This document shows positions 18,693 to 27,141 of a stretch of DNA of 64,000 nt, piece by piece (within the stretch, counting starts at the first letter, position 1; every line of letters starts with the position of its first letter). The notes under the pieces were generated by a model. That model was not told where the DNA came from. It saw only the letters and a list, made by a program, of their open reading frames with translations, and ran no database searches. The DNA lies in NCBI RefSeq assembly GCF_009827055.1, contig NZ_WUMK01000008.1, positions 248,001-312,000 of the forward strand, read 5' to 3'. Made by a program: the position numbers and the translations under genes. This DNA comes from Shinella kummerowiae (lineage in GTDB: Bacteria; Pseudomonadota; Alphaproteobacteria; Rhizobiales; Rhizobiaceae).

Positions 18693-20004
18693 GGCTTCTC
18701 TTGTTCTCGTCGGTGCACTCATGGGTGCCACGGCGATGAGCGTCATCAACACGGCAACATTGCCTGCCGAAGCCGCGGGCTCGTCGACCTACCGCGAGCT
18801 TTCCATCTTCGGTGACGTCTTCGAGCGTGTGCGCGCCCAGTATGTGACGCCGCCGAAGGAAGACCAGCTGATCGAGAATGCCATCAACGGCATGCTCACC
18901 TCGCTCGACCCGCATTCGTCCTACATGAATGCAAAGGATGCCGAGGACATGCGCACGCAGACGCGCGGTGAATTCGGCGGTCTCGGCATCGAAGTCACCA
19001 TGGAAGACGAACTCGTCAAGGTCATCACGCCGATCGACGACACGCCGGCATCCCGCGCGGGCGTTCTGGCCGGCGACTTCATTGCCAAGATCGACGGCGC
19101 GGAAGTGCGCGGCCTGAAGCTGGAAGAAGCCGTCGAAAAGATGCGTGGCGCCGTCAACACGCCGATCAAGCTGACGCTGATCCGCAAGGGCGCCGACAAG
19201 CCGATCGAACTCACCATCATGCGCGATATCATCGCCGTGAAGGCAGTGAAGTCCCGCGTCGAGGGCGATGTCGGTTACCTCCGCGTCATCTCGTTCACGG
19301 AAAAGACCTATGACGACCTCGAAGCCGCGATCGAGAAGATCAAGGAAGAGGTCCCGGCCGACAAGCTGAAGGGCTATGTGCTCGACCTGCGCCTCAACCC
19401 GGGTGGCCTGCTCGACCAGGCGATCAACGTTTCCGACGCCTTCCTGGAACGCGGCGAGGTCGTCTCGACCCGCGGCCGCAACGAGGATGAAACCCGCCGC
19501 TTCAACGCGACGCCGGGCGACATCACCGACGGCAAGCCGGTCATCGTCATGGTCAATGGCGGTTCGGCCTCGGCTTCGGAAATCGTTGCCGGCGCTCTCC
19601 AGGACCTGCGCCGCGCCACCGTGCTCGGCACGCGCTCCTTCGGCAAGGGCTCGGTCCAGACCATCATCCCGATGGGCGACGCCGGTGCGCTTCGCCTGAC
19701 GACGGCGCTCTACTACACGCCGTCGGGCAAATCGATCCAGGGCACCGGGATCACGCCGGACGTCACGGTCGAGCAGCCGCTGCCACCTGAATTGCAGGGC
19801 AAGCTGGAAGCCGCCGGCGAATCGAACCTGCGCGGCCACATCCAGGGCCAGAGCGAGACCGAATCCGGTTCGGGTTCGTCCGCCTATGTGCCGCCGGAAG
19901 CCAAGGACGACCTGCAGCTTCAGTACGCGCTGGAACTGCTGCGCGGCCAGAAGAGCGACCCGTCCTTCCCGGCCAATCCGGAAAAGGCCGAACTGAAGAA
20001 GTAA
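18682..20004 (+). CDS. ctpA: Carboxy-terminal processing protease (S41 family)
   Basis: Periplasmic serine protease of the CtpA/Prc family that cleaves envelope proteins, often those controlling murein hydrolases. An N-terminal hydrophobic segment (SLVLVGALMGATAMSVI) exports it. A PDZ domain covers about residues 90-175 (GGLGIEVTMED, ASRAGVLAGDFIAKIDG). The catalytic core has LDLRLNPGGLLDQA, NGGSASASEIVAGALQD (nucleophile Ser) and GTRSFGKGSVQT (Lys general base). 440 residues. ATG 18682 lies inside the end of the EnvC-like gene with GGAAAGG upstream. The EnvC-CtpA-YibQ order is shared by many alphaproteobacteria. Confidence 0.95.
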   Translation: MIRRASLVLVGALMGATAMSVINTATLPAEAAGSSTYRELSIFGDVFERVRAQYVTPPKEDQLIENAINGMLTSLDPHSSYMNAKDAEDMRTQTRGEFGGLGIEVTMEDELVKVITPIDDTPASRAGVLAGDFIAKIDGAEVRGLKLEEAVEKMRGAVNTPIKLTLIRKGADKPIELTIMRDIIAVKAVKSRVEGDVGYLRVISFTEKTYDDLEAAIEKIKEEVPADKLKGYVLDLRLNPGGLLDQAINVSDAFLERGEVVSTRGRNEDETRRFNATPGDITDGKPVIVMVNGGSASASEIVAGALQDLRRATVLGTRSFGKGSVQTIIPMGDAGALRLTTALYYTPSGKSIQGTGITPDVTVEQPLPPELQGKLEAAGESNLRGHIQGQSETESGSGSSAYVPPEAKDDLQLQYALELLRGQKSDPSFPANPEKAELKK

Positions 20005-20014
20005 GACGCATTCG

Positions 20015-20044
20015 CAGGGCCCGTCGCAGCGCGGGCCCTGTTTT
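20015..20044 (+). terminator. Terminator after ctpA
   Basis: CAGGGCCCG (20015-20023) pairs with CGGGCCCTG (20032-20040), loop TCGCAGCG, followed by TTTTCC. The next gene starts 33 bp later, so some read-through or a separate promoter is needed for it. Confidence 0.75.
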
Positions 20045-20076
20045 CCTCCGCACCTTCCGGCCAGCGCGGACTGACC

Positions 20077-21279
20077 TTGGGCACAGACATTCACGCACCT
20101 CTCGGCCAGGACCGCAAGGCAAGGCCAGGACCGGCGGGACCCTCACGGTTCTCCGCTGGCAATGTCGTGTTTGCCATCGCCATTGTGGGCCTCCTCGGCT
20201 TTTCCGGTTGGGCATCGCTGGCACCGAGCGGGCTGCGCACCGCGCCGCTCACCACCCTTGCTGAAGAAGCCACATCCCAGACGGCGACCGACACCAAGGC
20301 CGACCAGAAGACGGCCGATGCCACGGACGGCGTGCGCCGGGCCAATGGGCTTTCCGGCGCGCAGGTCGAGGAAACGCTGACCGACGACGGCAACATCGTG
20401 CGCAAATATTCGCCAGGCACACGCGACGGCAACGGCCCGCTGATCATCGAGGCGAACCGCATTGGCCAGGATGCGCGCACGGCGGCCTTCCCGAATGACG
20501 ACCTGCTCGAAGACACATCCGACGGCAAGATCCCGATCATCGGCCCCGACGGCACCCGTCCGATGGACCAGTATGCCCGGCCGTGGTCCGGTGCGCGCGG
20601 CACGCGTATCGCCATCGTCGTCGGCGGGCTCGGCCTCAGCCAGACGGGTACGCAGCGTGCCATCCGCCAGCTGCCGGGAGAAGTGACGCTCGCCTTTGCA
20701 GCCAGCGGCAACAGCCTGTCGCGCTGGATGCAGGAGGCGCGCCGCAAGGGTCACGAAATCCTGCTGCAAGTGCCGCTGGAGCCCTTCGACTACCCGCAAA
20801 ACGATCCGGGCCGTTACACGCTGCGCACCGATTTCAACGAGACCAAGAACCTCGCCGAACTGCATCGCGCCATGGCCCAGGTCACCAACTATACCGGTGT
20901 GGTGAACTTCCTCGGCGGCCGCTTCCTGTCCGATGCCGAGGCGCTGGAGCCGGTGATTCGCGATATCTCGAACCGTGGCCTGTTCTTCCTCGACGACGGC
21001 AGCTCGGCGCAATCGCTGTCGGGCACGATCGCCGGCGCGGTCGAGGCGCCCCATGCCTTTGCCGACCTGCAGCTCGACGCCGACCTTTCGCGCGATGCGG
21101 TGCTGAAGAAACTCGACGAACTGGAACGTATCGCACGCCGCAACGGCACGGCGATCGGCGTGGCGTCGGCCTTCGACCAAAGCGTAGACGCCATTCGCGA
21201 ATGGTGCGAGGAAGCTGGCGGTCGTGGCATCGAGATCGTCGGCGTCGCGTCGCTTGCAGCCGTTCCCGCCAGAAAATAG
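20077..21279 (+). CDS. Divergent polysaccharide deacetylase family protein (YibQ-like)
   Basis: Membrane-anchored periplasmic protein of the divergent polysaccharide deacetylase family (DUF610/YibQ), relative of carbohydrate esterase 4. A single membrane segment at about residues 28-47 (VVFAIAIVGLLGFSGWASL) is followed by an acidic, Thr-rich linker and the domain from RIAIVVGGLGLSQTGTQRAI, with EILLQVPLEPFDYPQNDPG, VVNFLGGRFLSD, LFFLDDGSSAQS and ASAFDQSVDAI. Start is TTG 20077 (MGTDIHAPLG); no ATG or GTG fits better. 400 residues. It lies next to EnvC-like and CtpA proteins, which suggests a role in peptidoglycan or surface polymer handling; the substrate is not established. Confidence 0.88.
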   Translation: MGTDIHAPLGQDRKARPGPAGPSRFSAGNVVFAIAIVGLLGFSGWASLAPSGLRTAPLTTLAEEATSQTATDTKADQKTADATDGVRRANGLSGAQVEETLTDDGNIVRKYSPGTRDGNGPLIIEANRIGQDARTAAFPNDDLLEDTSDGKIPIIGPDGTRPMDQYARPWSGARGTRIAIVVGGLGLSQTGTQRAIRQLPGEVTLAFAASGNSLSRWMQEARRKGHEILLQVPLEPFDYPQNDPGRYTLRTDFNETKNLAELHRAMAQVTNYTGVVNFLGGRFLSDAEALEPVIRDISNRGLFFLDDGSSAQSLSGTIAGAVEAPHAFADLQLDADLSRDAVLKKLDELERIARRNGTAIGVASAFDQSVDAIREWCEEAGGRGIEIVGVASLAAVPARK

Positions 21280-21288
21280 GAATTTTCG

Positions 21289-21816
21289 ATGAGCAAGGAT
21301 AAAAACAAGGTGGTTCGGGCCGAGGACCTGCCTTACCGCCCCTGCGTCGGCATCATGGTGCTGAACGCCGACAACAAGGTCTGGGCCGGCCGGCGGATCC
21401 CCGTCGGCAATTCCGAGTACGATGGTTCGCCACAGCTCTGGCAGATGCCGCAGGGCGGCATCGACAAGGACGAGGACCCGCTGGCGGCAGCCTATCGCGA
21501 ACTTTACGAAGAGACCGGCATGAAGAGCGTGTCGCTTCTTGGCGATGCGGGCCGCTGGATCAATTACGATCTGCCGACCCAGCTGATCGGCATCGGCCTC
21601 AAGGGCAAATTCCGTGGCCAGACGCAGCGCTGGTATGCCTTCCGTTTCGAAGGCGAGGAAAACGAAATCGCCATCAACCCGCCGCCCGGCGGCCATGAGG
21701 CGGAGTTCGACGCCTGGGACTGGAAGCCGATGCGCGACCTACCGGAGTTGATCGTTCCCTTCAAGCGCCAGGTCTACAAGGAGGTCGTCGCGGCCTTCGC
21801 ACATCTCGCGCCCTGA
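21289..21816 (+). CDS. rppH: RNA pyrophosphohydrolase (Nudix)
   Basis: Nudix hydrolase that removes pyrophosphate from mRNA 5' ends and starts RNase E decay. [11 protein letters not shown] at the N-terminus and [14 protein letters not shown] lead into the Nudix box ([20 protein letters not shown] and TGM, residues about 60-82). The end, [21 protein letters not shown], matches RppH/IalA proteins. 175 residues. ATG 21289 is 9 bp after the deacetylase stop, so the two are probably cotranscribed. In relatives the same protein is called invasion-associated IalA. Confidence 0.95.
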   Translation: MSKDKNKVVRAEDLPYRPCVGIMVLNADNKVWAGRRIPVGNSEYDGSPQLWQMPQGGIDKDEDPLAAAYRELYEETGMKSVSLLGDAGRWINYDLPTQLIGIGLKGKFRGQTQRWYAFRFEGEENEIAINPPPGGHEAEFDAWDWKPMRDLPELIVPFKRQVYKEVVAAFAHLAP

Positions 21817-21824
21817 CGGCAAAA

Positions 21825-21855
21825 CCCTCCCCGGTACGCCGGGGAGGGGCCTTTC
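21825..21855. terminator. Terminator between rppH and the large RTX gene
   Basis: CCCTCCCCGG (21825-21834) pairs with CCGGGGAGGG (21839-21848) around TACG, followed on the plus strand by GCCTTTCTTT. It lies between convergent genes; on the minus strand the stem is followed by GTTTTGCC, so it may work both ways. Confidence 0.85.
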
Positions 21856-21867
21856 TTTGGGGGAGGA

Positions 21868-24837
21868 TCAGAGCAACCCGAAGTCGCTGGTCGTCAGCGT
21901 CTTGACGCCCTGCAGCGTCGCGACCAGTTCCAGATCGGCGTCTGTCCCCTTGCCGTCCGCATCGAACCAGAGGCGGCCATTGTCGCTTTCGAACAGGAAC
22001 GTGCCCTTCGTGCTGGTCGCGACCGGGTCGGCACCGACCACCAGCGTGACAACCGTGTCGCCGGTCGCGACACCATAGTCGCTGCGGTCGATCATCAGCT
22101 TGTCCTGGCCACGGGTGAAGTCGGTGATGACGTCACCCTCACCATCCCGGCCCGCCAGGTTGAAGACGAACTGGTCGTTGCCGGTTCCGCCGGTCAGCCA
22201 GTCGTCCCCCGCGCCGCCGACAAGAACGTCATTGCCGGCGCGCCCCTGCAACACGTCGTCGGCATCATTGCCATAGAGCGTGTTGTTGCTGGCATCACCG
22301 CGGATGTCGTCGTCTGCGCTGCTGCCGTGGATGATCTCAAAACCCTTGACGGTCAGGCCGAGGGCGAGGCCCTTGTTCTTCGCCTGGGTTTCGAGATCGA
22401 GCACGACCGAGGTCGGACCATCGTCGAACATCAGCGTATCCGTGCCCGAACCGCCGTCGAAGACGTCCTTGCCGGTGAACGCGGTGCGCACCAGCACGTC
22501 GTTTCCGGCATCGCCGAACAGCTGGTCGCTGCCCTCGCCATCTTCCAGCACGTCGTTGCCGCCTGCACCACGCAGGATGTCGTTGCCGGCATTGCCTTCC
22601 AGCCTGTCGGCAAGCGCGCCGCCGGTCACGGTGTCCTTGCCCTTGCTGCCATCGTAGTTCAGCGCCTCGAAGGCATTGAAGCTGGTCGTGCTGTCGACCG
22701 TGACCTTGCCTGTCGAGAAAGTGAAGGTGATGTCCTTCGTCTGCTCCGCGACGTCCAGGTTGAGGGTGTCGGTACCGGCACCCCCATCCGCAAGATCGCC
22801 GATGCCAGCCCCGACCGTGTCATTGCCGTTCTCGCCATAGATCTTGTCGCGGCCTCCGGTCTTGTTGAGGCCGTCGCCATAGAGCGTGTCGTTGCCTTCG
22901 CCGCCGCGCAGCGTGTCCGCACCGGCATCGCCGGAGAGGGTGTCGTTGCCCGCACCGCCGGTGAGTGCGTCGTTGCCCGCACCGCCCCGCAGATCATCGT
23001 TCAACGCACCGCCGGTGAACGTGTCGTTGCCGGTACCGCCGATGAGCGAAACGCGCTCGATGTTCTTCACCGTCACCGGCGCCCCGGTAACCGTGACGTT
23101 CGGCGACAGGTTGAAGACGATGCCCGTGGAGTATTTGCTGAAATCGATTGAGGCGGAATCCGTGCCCGTGCCGCCATCGAGCGTCAGCTTGCCGGTGGAT
23201 GCCGTGCGGTAGAAGCTGTCATTTCCCGTACCGAGATCGACAGTGTTGTGGCCAACGGATTTTGCGCTGTCGCCGACGCGGACGACGTCATTGCCATCGC
23301 CGGCGCTGATCGTGTTGGTACCGCCCTGGTCGTACAGCGTATCGTTGCCGGCACCGGAGGTCAGCTTGTCATTGCCTTCACCGCCGTCGAGCGTATCGGC
23401 GCCGGCCGTGCCGATCAGCGTGTCATTGCCGGCAAAACCGAGGAAATGCACGGCGGATGCCGAACCTACGGATTTCACGACGTCATTGCCCGAGCCGAAA
23501 GCCACTTCGATGACCTCGAAGTTGTTCAGTGTCGTTCCGTCGCTGATCTTGGCGGCGGCACCTGCGGCTTCGAAGGTCAGGCTGGTCGTCGTCGAACGGC
23601 GATCGACGGAGACATAGTCGAAATCCGCACCGCCATCCGCCTTGTCCGCACCGCCTTCGCCCAATTCCACGAAGTCATTGCCGGCACCGGCATTGACCGT
23701 ATCCTTCCCGGCGGCCGTGTCGATGATGTCGTTGCCGGCACCCGTGGTGATCACGTTGGCGCCCGAGCCGGTGGCCGTGATGGTGTAGTGCTCGAAGCCC
23801 TTGATGGTCGTGCCGCCGGCCAGCGTATTGACCACGTTCGCCGCCTTGGCCGTGAAATTGCCGGTGAACGCCTCGATGACCAGGCGGTCGCTGCCGCTGA
23901 CATCGGTGATCGTGTCCTTGCCCTCACCATAGGTGTAGGTGATCGTGTCGTTGCCGACATTGCCCTCGATGACGTCGTCGCCACGGCCACCGTCGAGGAT
24001 GTCGTCACCCGATCCGCCGTTCAGCGTGTCGTTTCCGTCTCCACCATCGATGATGTCATTGCCCGCGTCGCCATAGAGCTTGTCGTTGCCGGCGTCGCCG
24101 TTGATCAGGTCCAGACCGTCGCCGCCATAGACCGTGTCGTTGCCCGTGCCGCCGCTGATCAGGTCGGTCCCCTGGTCACCGTAGAGCTTGTCGTCACCGG
24201 CGCCACCATCGAGATAGTCGGTTCCGTAACCGCCCCGGATCGTGTCATTGCCGTCCTCACCCATCAGCATATCCATGCCTCGACCGCCGGACAGCACATC
24301 GTCACCACGCCCGCCTCTCAGCGTATCGGCATAGTTGCCGCCCGTAATGCGGTCGTTGAGATTTGTGCCGGTGATCTGGAAACTTTCGACATTCACCGCG
24401 CTGACATTGCCGGTCAGCGTTTGCGGCGAAATCCAGTCCTTGATCGTGATGTTGAGGGCGGTCGCCTGATCGGAATAGTCGATGATCATCGCATCGGTAC
24501 CCGATCCACCGTCTAGCACATCGCCGGACGCGGTCGCGAGCTTGCCGACCATCAGCATGTCACGCCCCGAGCCGCCATAAAGCTTGTCCGCCCCGGCGCC
24601 CCCATCGATGATGTCGCTACCACTGTCGCCGTAGAGCGTGTCCTTGCCCCCGTCCCCCATGATCATGTCGTCCTGGAACGAGCCGTTGACCGTATCATCG
24701 CCTTCACCGGCCATGATTGTATCACCACCCATGCCGCCATTGACCTTGTCGGCGCCTCCAAGCGCCATGATGAAATCATCCTCGAGATCGCTGCCGAGCA
24801 GAGTGTCGACGCCATCCGTACCCATTATCGTACCCAT
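21868..24837 (-). CDS. Large RTX-type calcium-binding repeat protein, 989 aa
   Basis: Protein built almost wholly of RTX nonapeptides (GGxGxDxLx), with no N-terminal signal peptide. Blocks of tandem repeats (for example residues 170-300 and 610-660) alternate with a recurring non-RTX module of 50-65 residues that begins DGGxGTD and ends with a FE/IE plus xGxGND return; I count about six (near 109, 300, 398, 553, 685, 794). The end (QFVFNLAGRDGEGDVITDF, GRLWFDADGKGTD and LTTSDFGLL) is the typical RTX C-terminal region with a likely type I secretion signal. GAGGAG precedes ATG 24837. No enzyme domain and no T1SS genes nearby. A secreted or surface calcium-binding structural protein is the best guess. 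Confidence 0.88.
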   Translation of the reverse strand: MGTIMGTDGVDTLLGSDLEDDFIMALGGADKVNGGMGGDTIMAGEGDDTVNGSFQDDMIMGDGGKDTLYGDSGSDIIDGGAGADKLYGGSGRDMLMVGKLATASGDVLDGGSGTDAMIIDYSDQATALNITIKDWISPQTLTGNVSAVNVESFQITGTNLNDRITGGNYADTLRGGRGDDVLSGGRGMDMLMGEDGNDTIRGGYGTDYLDGGAGDDKLYGDQGTDLISGGTGNDTVYGGDGLDLINGDAGNDKLYGDAGNDIIDGGDGNDTLNGGSGDDILDGGRGDDVIEGNVGNDTITYTYGEGKDTITDVSGSDRLVIEAFTGNFTAKAANVVNTLAGGTTIKGFEHYTITATGSGANVITTGAGNDIIDTAAGKDTVNAGAGNDFVELGEGGADKADGGADFDYVSVDRRSTTTSLTFEAAGAAAKISDGTTLNNFEVIEVAFGSGNDVVKSVGSASAVHFLGFAGNDTLIGTAGADTLDGGEGNDKLTSGAGNDTLYDQGGTNTISAGDGNDVVRVGDSAKSVGHNTVDLGTGNDSFYRTASTGKLTLDGGTGTDSASIDFSKYSTGIVFNLSPNVTVTGAPVTVKNIERVSLIGGTGNDTFTGGALNDDLRGGAGNDALTGGAGNDTLSGDAGADTLRGGEGNDTLYGDGLNKTGGRDKIYGENGNDTVGAGIGDLADGGAGTDTLNLDVAEQTKDITFTFSTGKVTVDSTTSFNAFEALNYDGSKGKDTVTGGALADRLEGNAGNDILRGAGGNDVLEDGEGSDQLFGDAGNDVLVRTAFTGKDVFDGGSGTDTLMFDDGPTSVVLDLETQAKNKGLALGLTVKGFEIIHGSSADDDIRGDASNNTLYGNDADDVLQGRAGNDVLVGGAGDDWLTGGTGNDQFVFNLAGRDGEGDVITDFTRGQDKLMIDRSDYGVATGDTVVTLVVGADPVATSTKGTFLFESDNGRLWFDADGKGTDADLELVATLQGVKTLTTSDFGLL

Positions 24838-25120
24838 TCGGGTCTCCTCATCGTGTGTTCTGGACGCGCGCCGGCCGCCCGCGGCCCCGATGGGGGACCA
24901 CGCCGGAATGTGTCAAAGGTCCTGGAAGGAAATGCCTCAAGCCGGGACCGGCTTCGTCCACCCAATCGAACGCTGCGGACTGCAAACGTTCTGCCGCTAT
25001 ATTCTGCAAAAAAAGCCGGGTCCCTGTTCCGTCCGGAACTGACAAGGGCGAAACGGATGGCGGACGAAGCGGCCCTGTTACCGAGGTTACAGGCGGGGCA
25101 TGCGCTATCCCGGGAACGAA
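24838..25120. other. Intergenic region upstream of the large RTX gene
   Basis: About 280 bp without a convincing gene. It should hold the RTX gene promoter on the minus strand, but I could not find a clear -35/-10 pair; AATATA near 25001 is a possible -10. A small hairpin GTTCCGTCCGGAAC lies near 25027-25040. Short open frames here have no ribosome site and look random. Confidence 0.4.
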
Positions 25121-25145
25121 AAATCCCCGGACAAGCCGGGGATTT
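25121..25145 (-). terminator. Terminator after bfr
   Basis: AAATCCCCGG and CCGGGGATTT form a perfect 10-bp stem with a 5-nt loop. Read on the minus strand it ends in five T, 42 bp beyond the bfr stop. Confidence 0.88.
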
Positions 25146-25186
25146 CGCAAAGTTGGAAACGATAAATTTTGAAGGGCTCGGAAGCG

Positions 25187-25672
25187 TTACTCGGCTTCGT
25201 TGGCCGGTGCGGCGTTGAGCTGGCCGTACTTTTCCGCGCCGAGCTTGCCGAGAAGCTCAAGCTGGGTCTCGAGGAAGTCGATATGGCCTTCCTCGTCGAT
25301 CAGAAGCTCTTCGAAAAGTTTCATGGTGACGTAGTCGCCGGCGTCATGACAGATGTCGCGCGACTTCTTGTAGGCCTTGCGGGCGTCGTATTCGCCGGCG
25401 AGGTCGGCTTCCAGCACTTCCTTGACGTTCTGGCCGATGCGAAGCGGCGCGACGGTCTGGAGGTTCGGGTGGCCTTCGAGGAAGATGATGCGGGCAACCA
25501 GCTTGTCGGCGTGCTGCATCTCTTCGATGGACTCGGCACGTTCCTTCTTGGCGAGAAGCGTGTAACCCCAGTCCTCGAGAAGGCGGTAGTGGAGCCAGTA
25601 CTGGTTGACAGCACCCAGCTCGAGATGCAGCGCTTCGTTAAGCTGCTCGATGACTTTTTTGTCGCCTTTCAA
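25187..25672 (-). CDS. bfr: Bacterioferritin
   Basis: Haem-containing 24-subunit iron store with ferroxidase activity. Four-helix ferritin fold: [20 protein letters not shown] (ferroxidase Glu), [16 protein letters not shown] (Glu and His), [18 protein letters not shown], and [18 protein letters not shown] (Glu, His). The start is probably TTG 25672 because AGGAGAG lies six bases upstream and the product then begins (M)[11 protein letters not shown], as bacterioferritins do; the upstream ATG 25696 has no ribosome site. 161 residues. The first codons overlap the end of bfd by 35 bp, so the two are coupled. Confidence 0.96.
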   Translation of the reverse strand: MKGDKKVIEQLNEALHLELGAVNQYWLHYRLLEDWGYTLLAKKERAESIEEMQHADKLVARIIFLEGHPNLQTVAPLRIGQNVKEVLEADLAGEYDARKAYKKSRDICHDAGDYVTMKLFEELLIDEEGHIDFLETQLELLGKLGAEKYGQLNAAPANEAE

Positions 25673-25949
25673 GATCCGCTCTCCTGTTTTCTTCATGGAA
25701 TTGTTTGAGGCGGGTCATGAAATCAAATATCTCGTCGCCCGTCGAGTGGCGGTCGGCGTGATACTGCTCGGTGGTGCGGACGATGATGTCCACCACGTTG
25801 GGGAAACAGCCGCAGCAGCGGCCCCGTTTTTGCATCGCGTGATAGACTTTTGCAGGCACGATAAGCTGCCAACAGTCCTCGTCGAGGAGGCTGTTGATCA
25901 CGTCGACAATGTCCTTATCGGTGATGAAGTTGCAGCTGCAAACCAGCAT
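25638..25949 (-). CDS. bfd: Bacterioferritin-associated ferredoxin-like (2Fe-2S) protein
   Basis: Small 2Fe-2S protein of the Bfd family, which reduces bacterioferritin to release iron. It starts [21 protein letters not shown], with the first cysteine pair, and has the second in [20 protein letters not shown], the C-x-C...C-x-x-C pattern of Bfd. 103 residues, about 40 longer than E. coli Bfd; the charged tail ([18 protein letters not shown]) is encoded over the start of bfr. ATG 25949 follows AGGACGA. Cotranscribed with bfr, with a candidate Irr box upstream. Confidence 0.93.
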   Translation of the reverse strand: MLVCSCNFITDKDIVDVINSLLDEDCWQLIVPAKVYHAMQKRGRCCGCFPNVVDIIVRTTEQYHADRHSTGDEIFDFMTRLKQFHEENRRADLERRQKSHRAA

Positions 25950-25989
25950 TTCGTCCTGCCTGCTATACGCAAAGTACTGAGTTTCCGGC

Positions 25990-26018
25990 ATTAAGCAAAA
26001 GAGGACATTGGCTGTCAA
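25990..26018 (-). promoter_or_regulatory. Candidate promoter for bfd-bfr
   Basis: On the minus strand TTGACA (26018-26013), a 17-bp spacer and CTTAAT (25995-25990). This fits the rhizobial vegetative promoter well and lies 41 bp upstream of the bfd ATG. Confidence 0.6.
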
Positions 26019-26051
26019 GAATGAACGGGTCAGCCTTACTGACTCATTAAT

Positions 26052-26066
26052 TTAGAGTCATTCTAA
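26052..26066. promoter_or_regulatory. Candidate Irr box (iron control element)
   Basis: TTAGAGTCATTCTAA has perfect 5-bp arms TTAGA and TCTAA and differs by one base from the ICE-type motif TTAGAA-N3-TTCTAA bound by the haem-responsive regulator Irr in rhizobia. It lies 33 bp upstream of the bfd -35 box, where Irr could act. Iron storage genes are known Irr targets in this group. The motif is quoted from memory. Confidence 0.5.
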
Positions 26067-26340
26067 TCTTGAATAGAAATGTCGCCTTTTCAGAGGCTTA
26101 CGTCTTCTTGGCAAGGTCGGTACGCAAGGCCACGTGCGGCAAACTGACCGATCACGATTTGTTGCAAAAACGGCTCCGGACGACGATTTTTTGGAAAGCC
26201 CACGTCTCACGGCGCACCCGGCATAGAACCAGACCTGCCGCGCAATCCGCTCGATTTGCACGCGGGAGACAGGCAGGACATGCAAATTCAACCCTCGAAA
26301 AGCGCTGAAAATCGTCTATATGACGCTCAAAGGAGTGCCC
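26067..26340. other. Intergenic region between bfd and the metallopeptidase gene
   Basis: About 270 bp between divergent genes with no supported coding sequence. Short open frames on both strands lack ribosome sites. CTATAT at 26316-26321 could be the -10 box of the metallopeptidase gene, although the -35 position (around CTCGAA, 26294) is poor. Confidence 0.4.
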
Positions 26341-26775
26341 ATGGCCCGCATAGACCAGACCGACGATTGGCGGACGCGCCATGCCCCGACGATCAGCGCG
26401 TTCGAATCGCTGGCGCTGGAGGCCTATGGCCATCTGCCGGAAGAATTCCGCGCGCTCACCGGCAACCTCATCATCGAGATCGCCGAGTTCCCGAGCGACG
26501 ACGTCTTTGAAGACATGGCACTGGAAACGCCGTTCGACCTGCTCGGCCTGTTCGAGGGCCGCGGCATCAGCGAACGTTTTACCGTCGAGACCGGCGAAAT
26601 GCCGAACCGCATCACGCTCTATCGCCGGCCGATCCTCGACTACTGGGCGGAAAACGAAGAAACGCTGGGCGACATCATCACCCATGTGCTCATCCACGAG
26701 ATCGGCCACCATTTCGGCCTGTCCGACGACGACATGGAGCGCATCGAGGCGAGCGCAGAGATCGCGGCGGGCTAA
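26341..26775 (+). CDS. Metallopeptidase family protein (HExxH, zincin-like)
   Basis: Small protein of a zincin-like metallopeptidase family (DUF1025-type), common in actinobacteria and alphaproteobacteria. The zinc site is HEIGHHFGLSDDDME near the C-terminus (about residues 119-133): two His and a Glu from HExxH plus a downstream Asp as the probable third ligand. No signal peptide. 144 residues. AAGGAG seven bases before ATG 26341 sets the start. Natural substrate unknown. It stands alone, followed by a repeat element. Confidence 0.88.
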   Translation: MARIDQTDDWRTRHAPTISAFESLALEAYGHLPEEFRALTGNLIIEIAEFPSDDVFEDMALETPFDLLGLFEGRGISERFTVETGEMPNRITLYRRPILDYWAENEETLGDIITHVLIHEIGHHFGLSDDDMERIEASAEIAAG

Positions 26776-26817
26776 GCCGCCGCCAGTTCGCTATATAAAC
26801 GCCCTCACCTCTCGGTC

Positions 26818-26900
26818 GTCATCCTCGGGCTCGACCCGAGGATCCATTTTCTCGACATGCCGATGGATGGATGGTCGGGTCAAGCCCGGCCAAGACTATA
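26818..26900. repeat. Rhizobial palindromic intergenic repeat, copy 1
   Basis: GTCATCCTCGGGCTCGACCC begins a palindromic arm (CCTCGGGCTCGACCCGAGG), followed by a spacer and a second half, ATGGTCGGGTCAAGCCCGGC. A copy in reverse orientation is at 50811-50890. Such elements are frequent between rhizobial genes and probably fold into RNA hairpins. Confidence 0.8.
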
Positions 26901-26934
26901 GAATGGTGAGCGGGCTTGCCGCCTCATCGAACGC

Positions 26935-27141
26935 TTACTGCTCGGACAGCTTGATGTCCGGCGTGTATTCCTTGCCGGGAACGTCCTTCACCACCGCCTG
27001 GCCGCATTGCATGATCTTGGCGTCGGCATTGTAGGCATAGGTCGGCGAGCCATGCAGCTCCCAGCCCTTGTTCAGCGCCAGCGTCACCTTGTGGCAGAAC
27101 GAGGCATCGTCGGGAGCGGTCAGCAGGCGGTAGACTTTCAT
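26935..27141 (-). CDS. DUF1737 domain protein, 68 aa
   Basis: Small soluble protein of the DUF1737 family: MKVYRLLTAPDDASFCHKVT, then LNKGWELHGSPTYAYN. The fold is thought to be a compact alpha/beta domain; the function is unknown. Its ATG overlaps the stop of the CitE-like gene (ATGA at 27141-27138), so it is translated by coupling and likely serves the same process. No signal peptide or membrane segment. Confidence 0.85.
   Translation of the reverse strand: MKVYRLLTAPDDASFCHKVTLALNKGWELHGSPTYAYNADAKIMQCGQAVVKDVPGKEYTPDIKLSEQ

Noticed and set aside
22327-24516. Open frames antisense to the large RTX gene with regular repeats
   Set aside because: The periodic valine/alanine pattern is the complement of the RTX nonapeptide codons, not a separate repeat protein.
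26058-26291. 77-codon minus-strand open frame between bfd and the metallopeptidase gene
   Set aside because: No ribosome site, overlaps the candidate Irr box, and the translation looks random.
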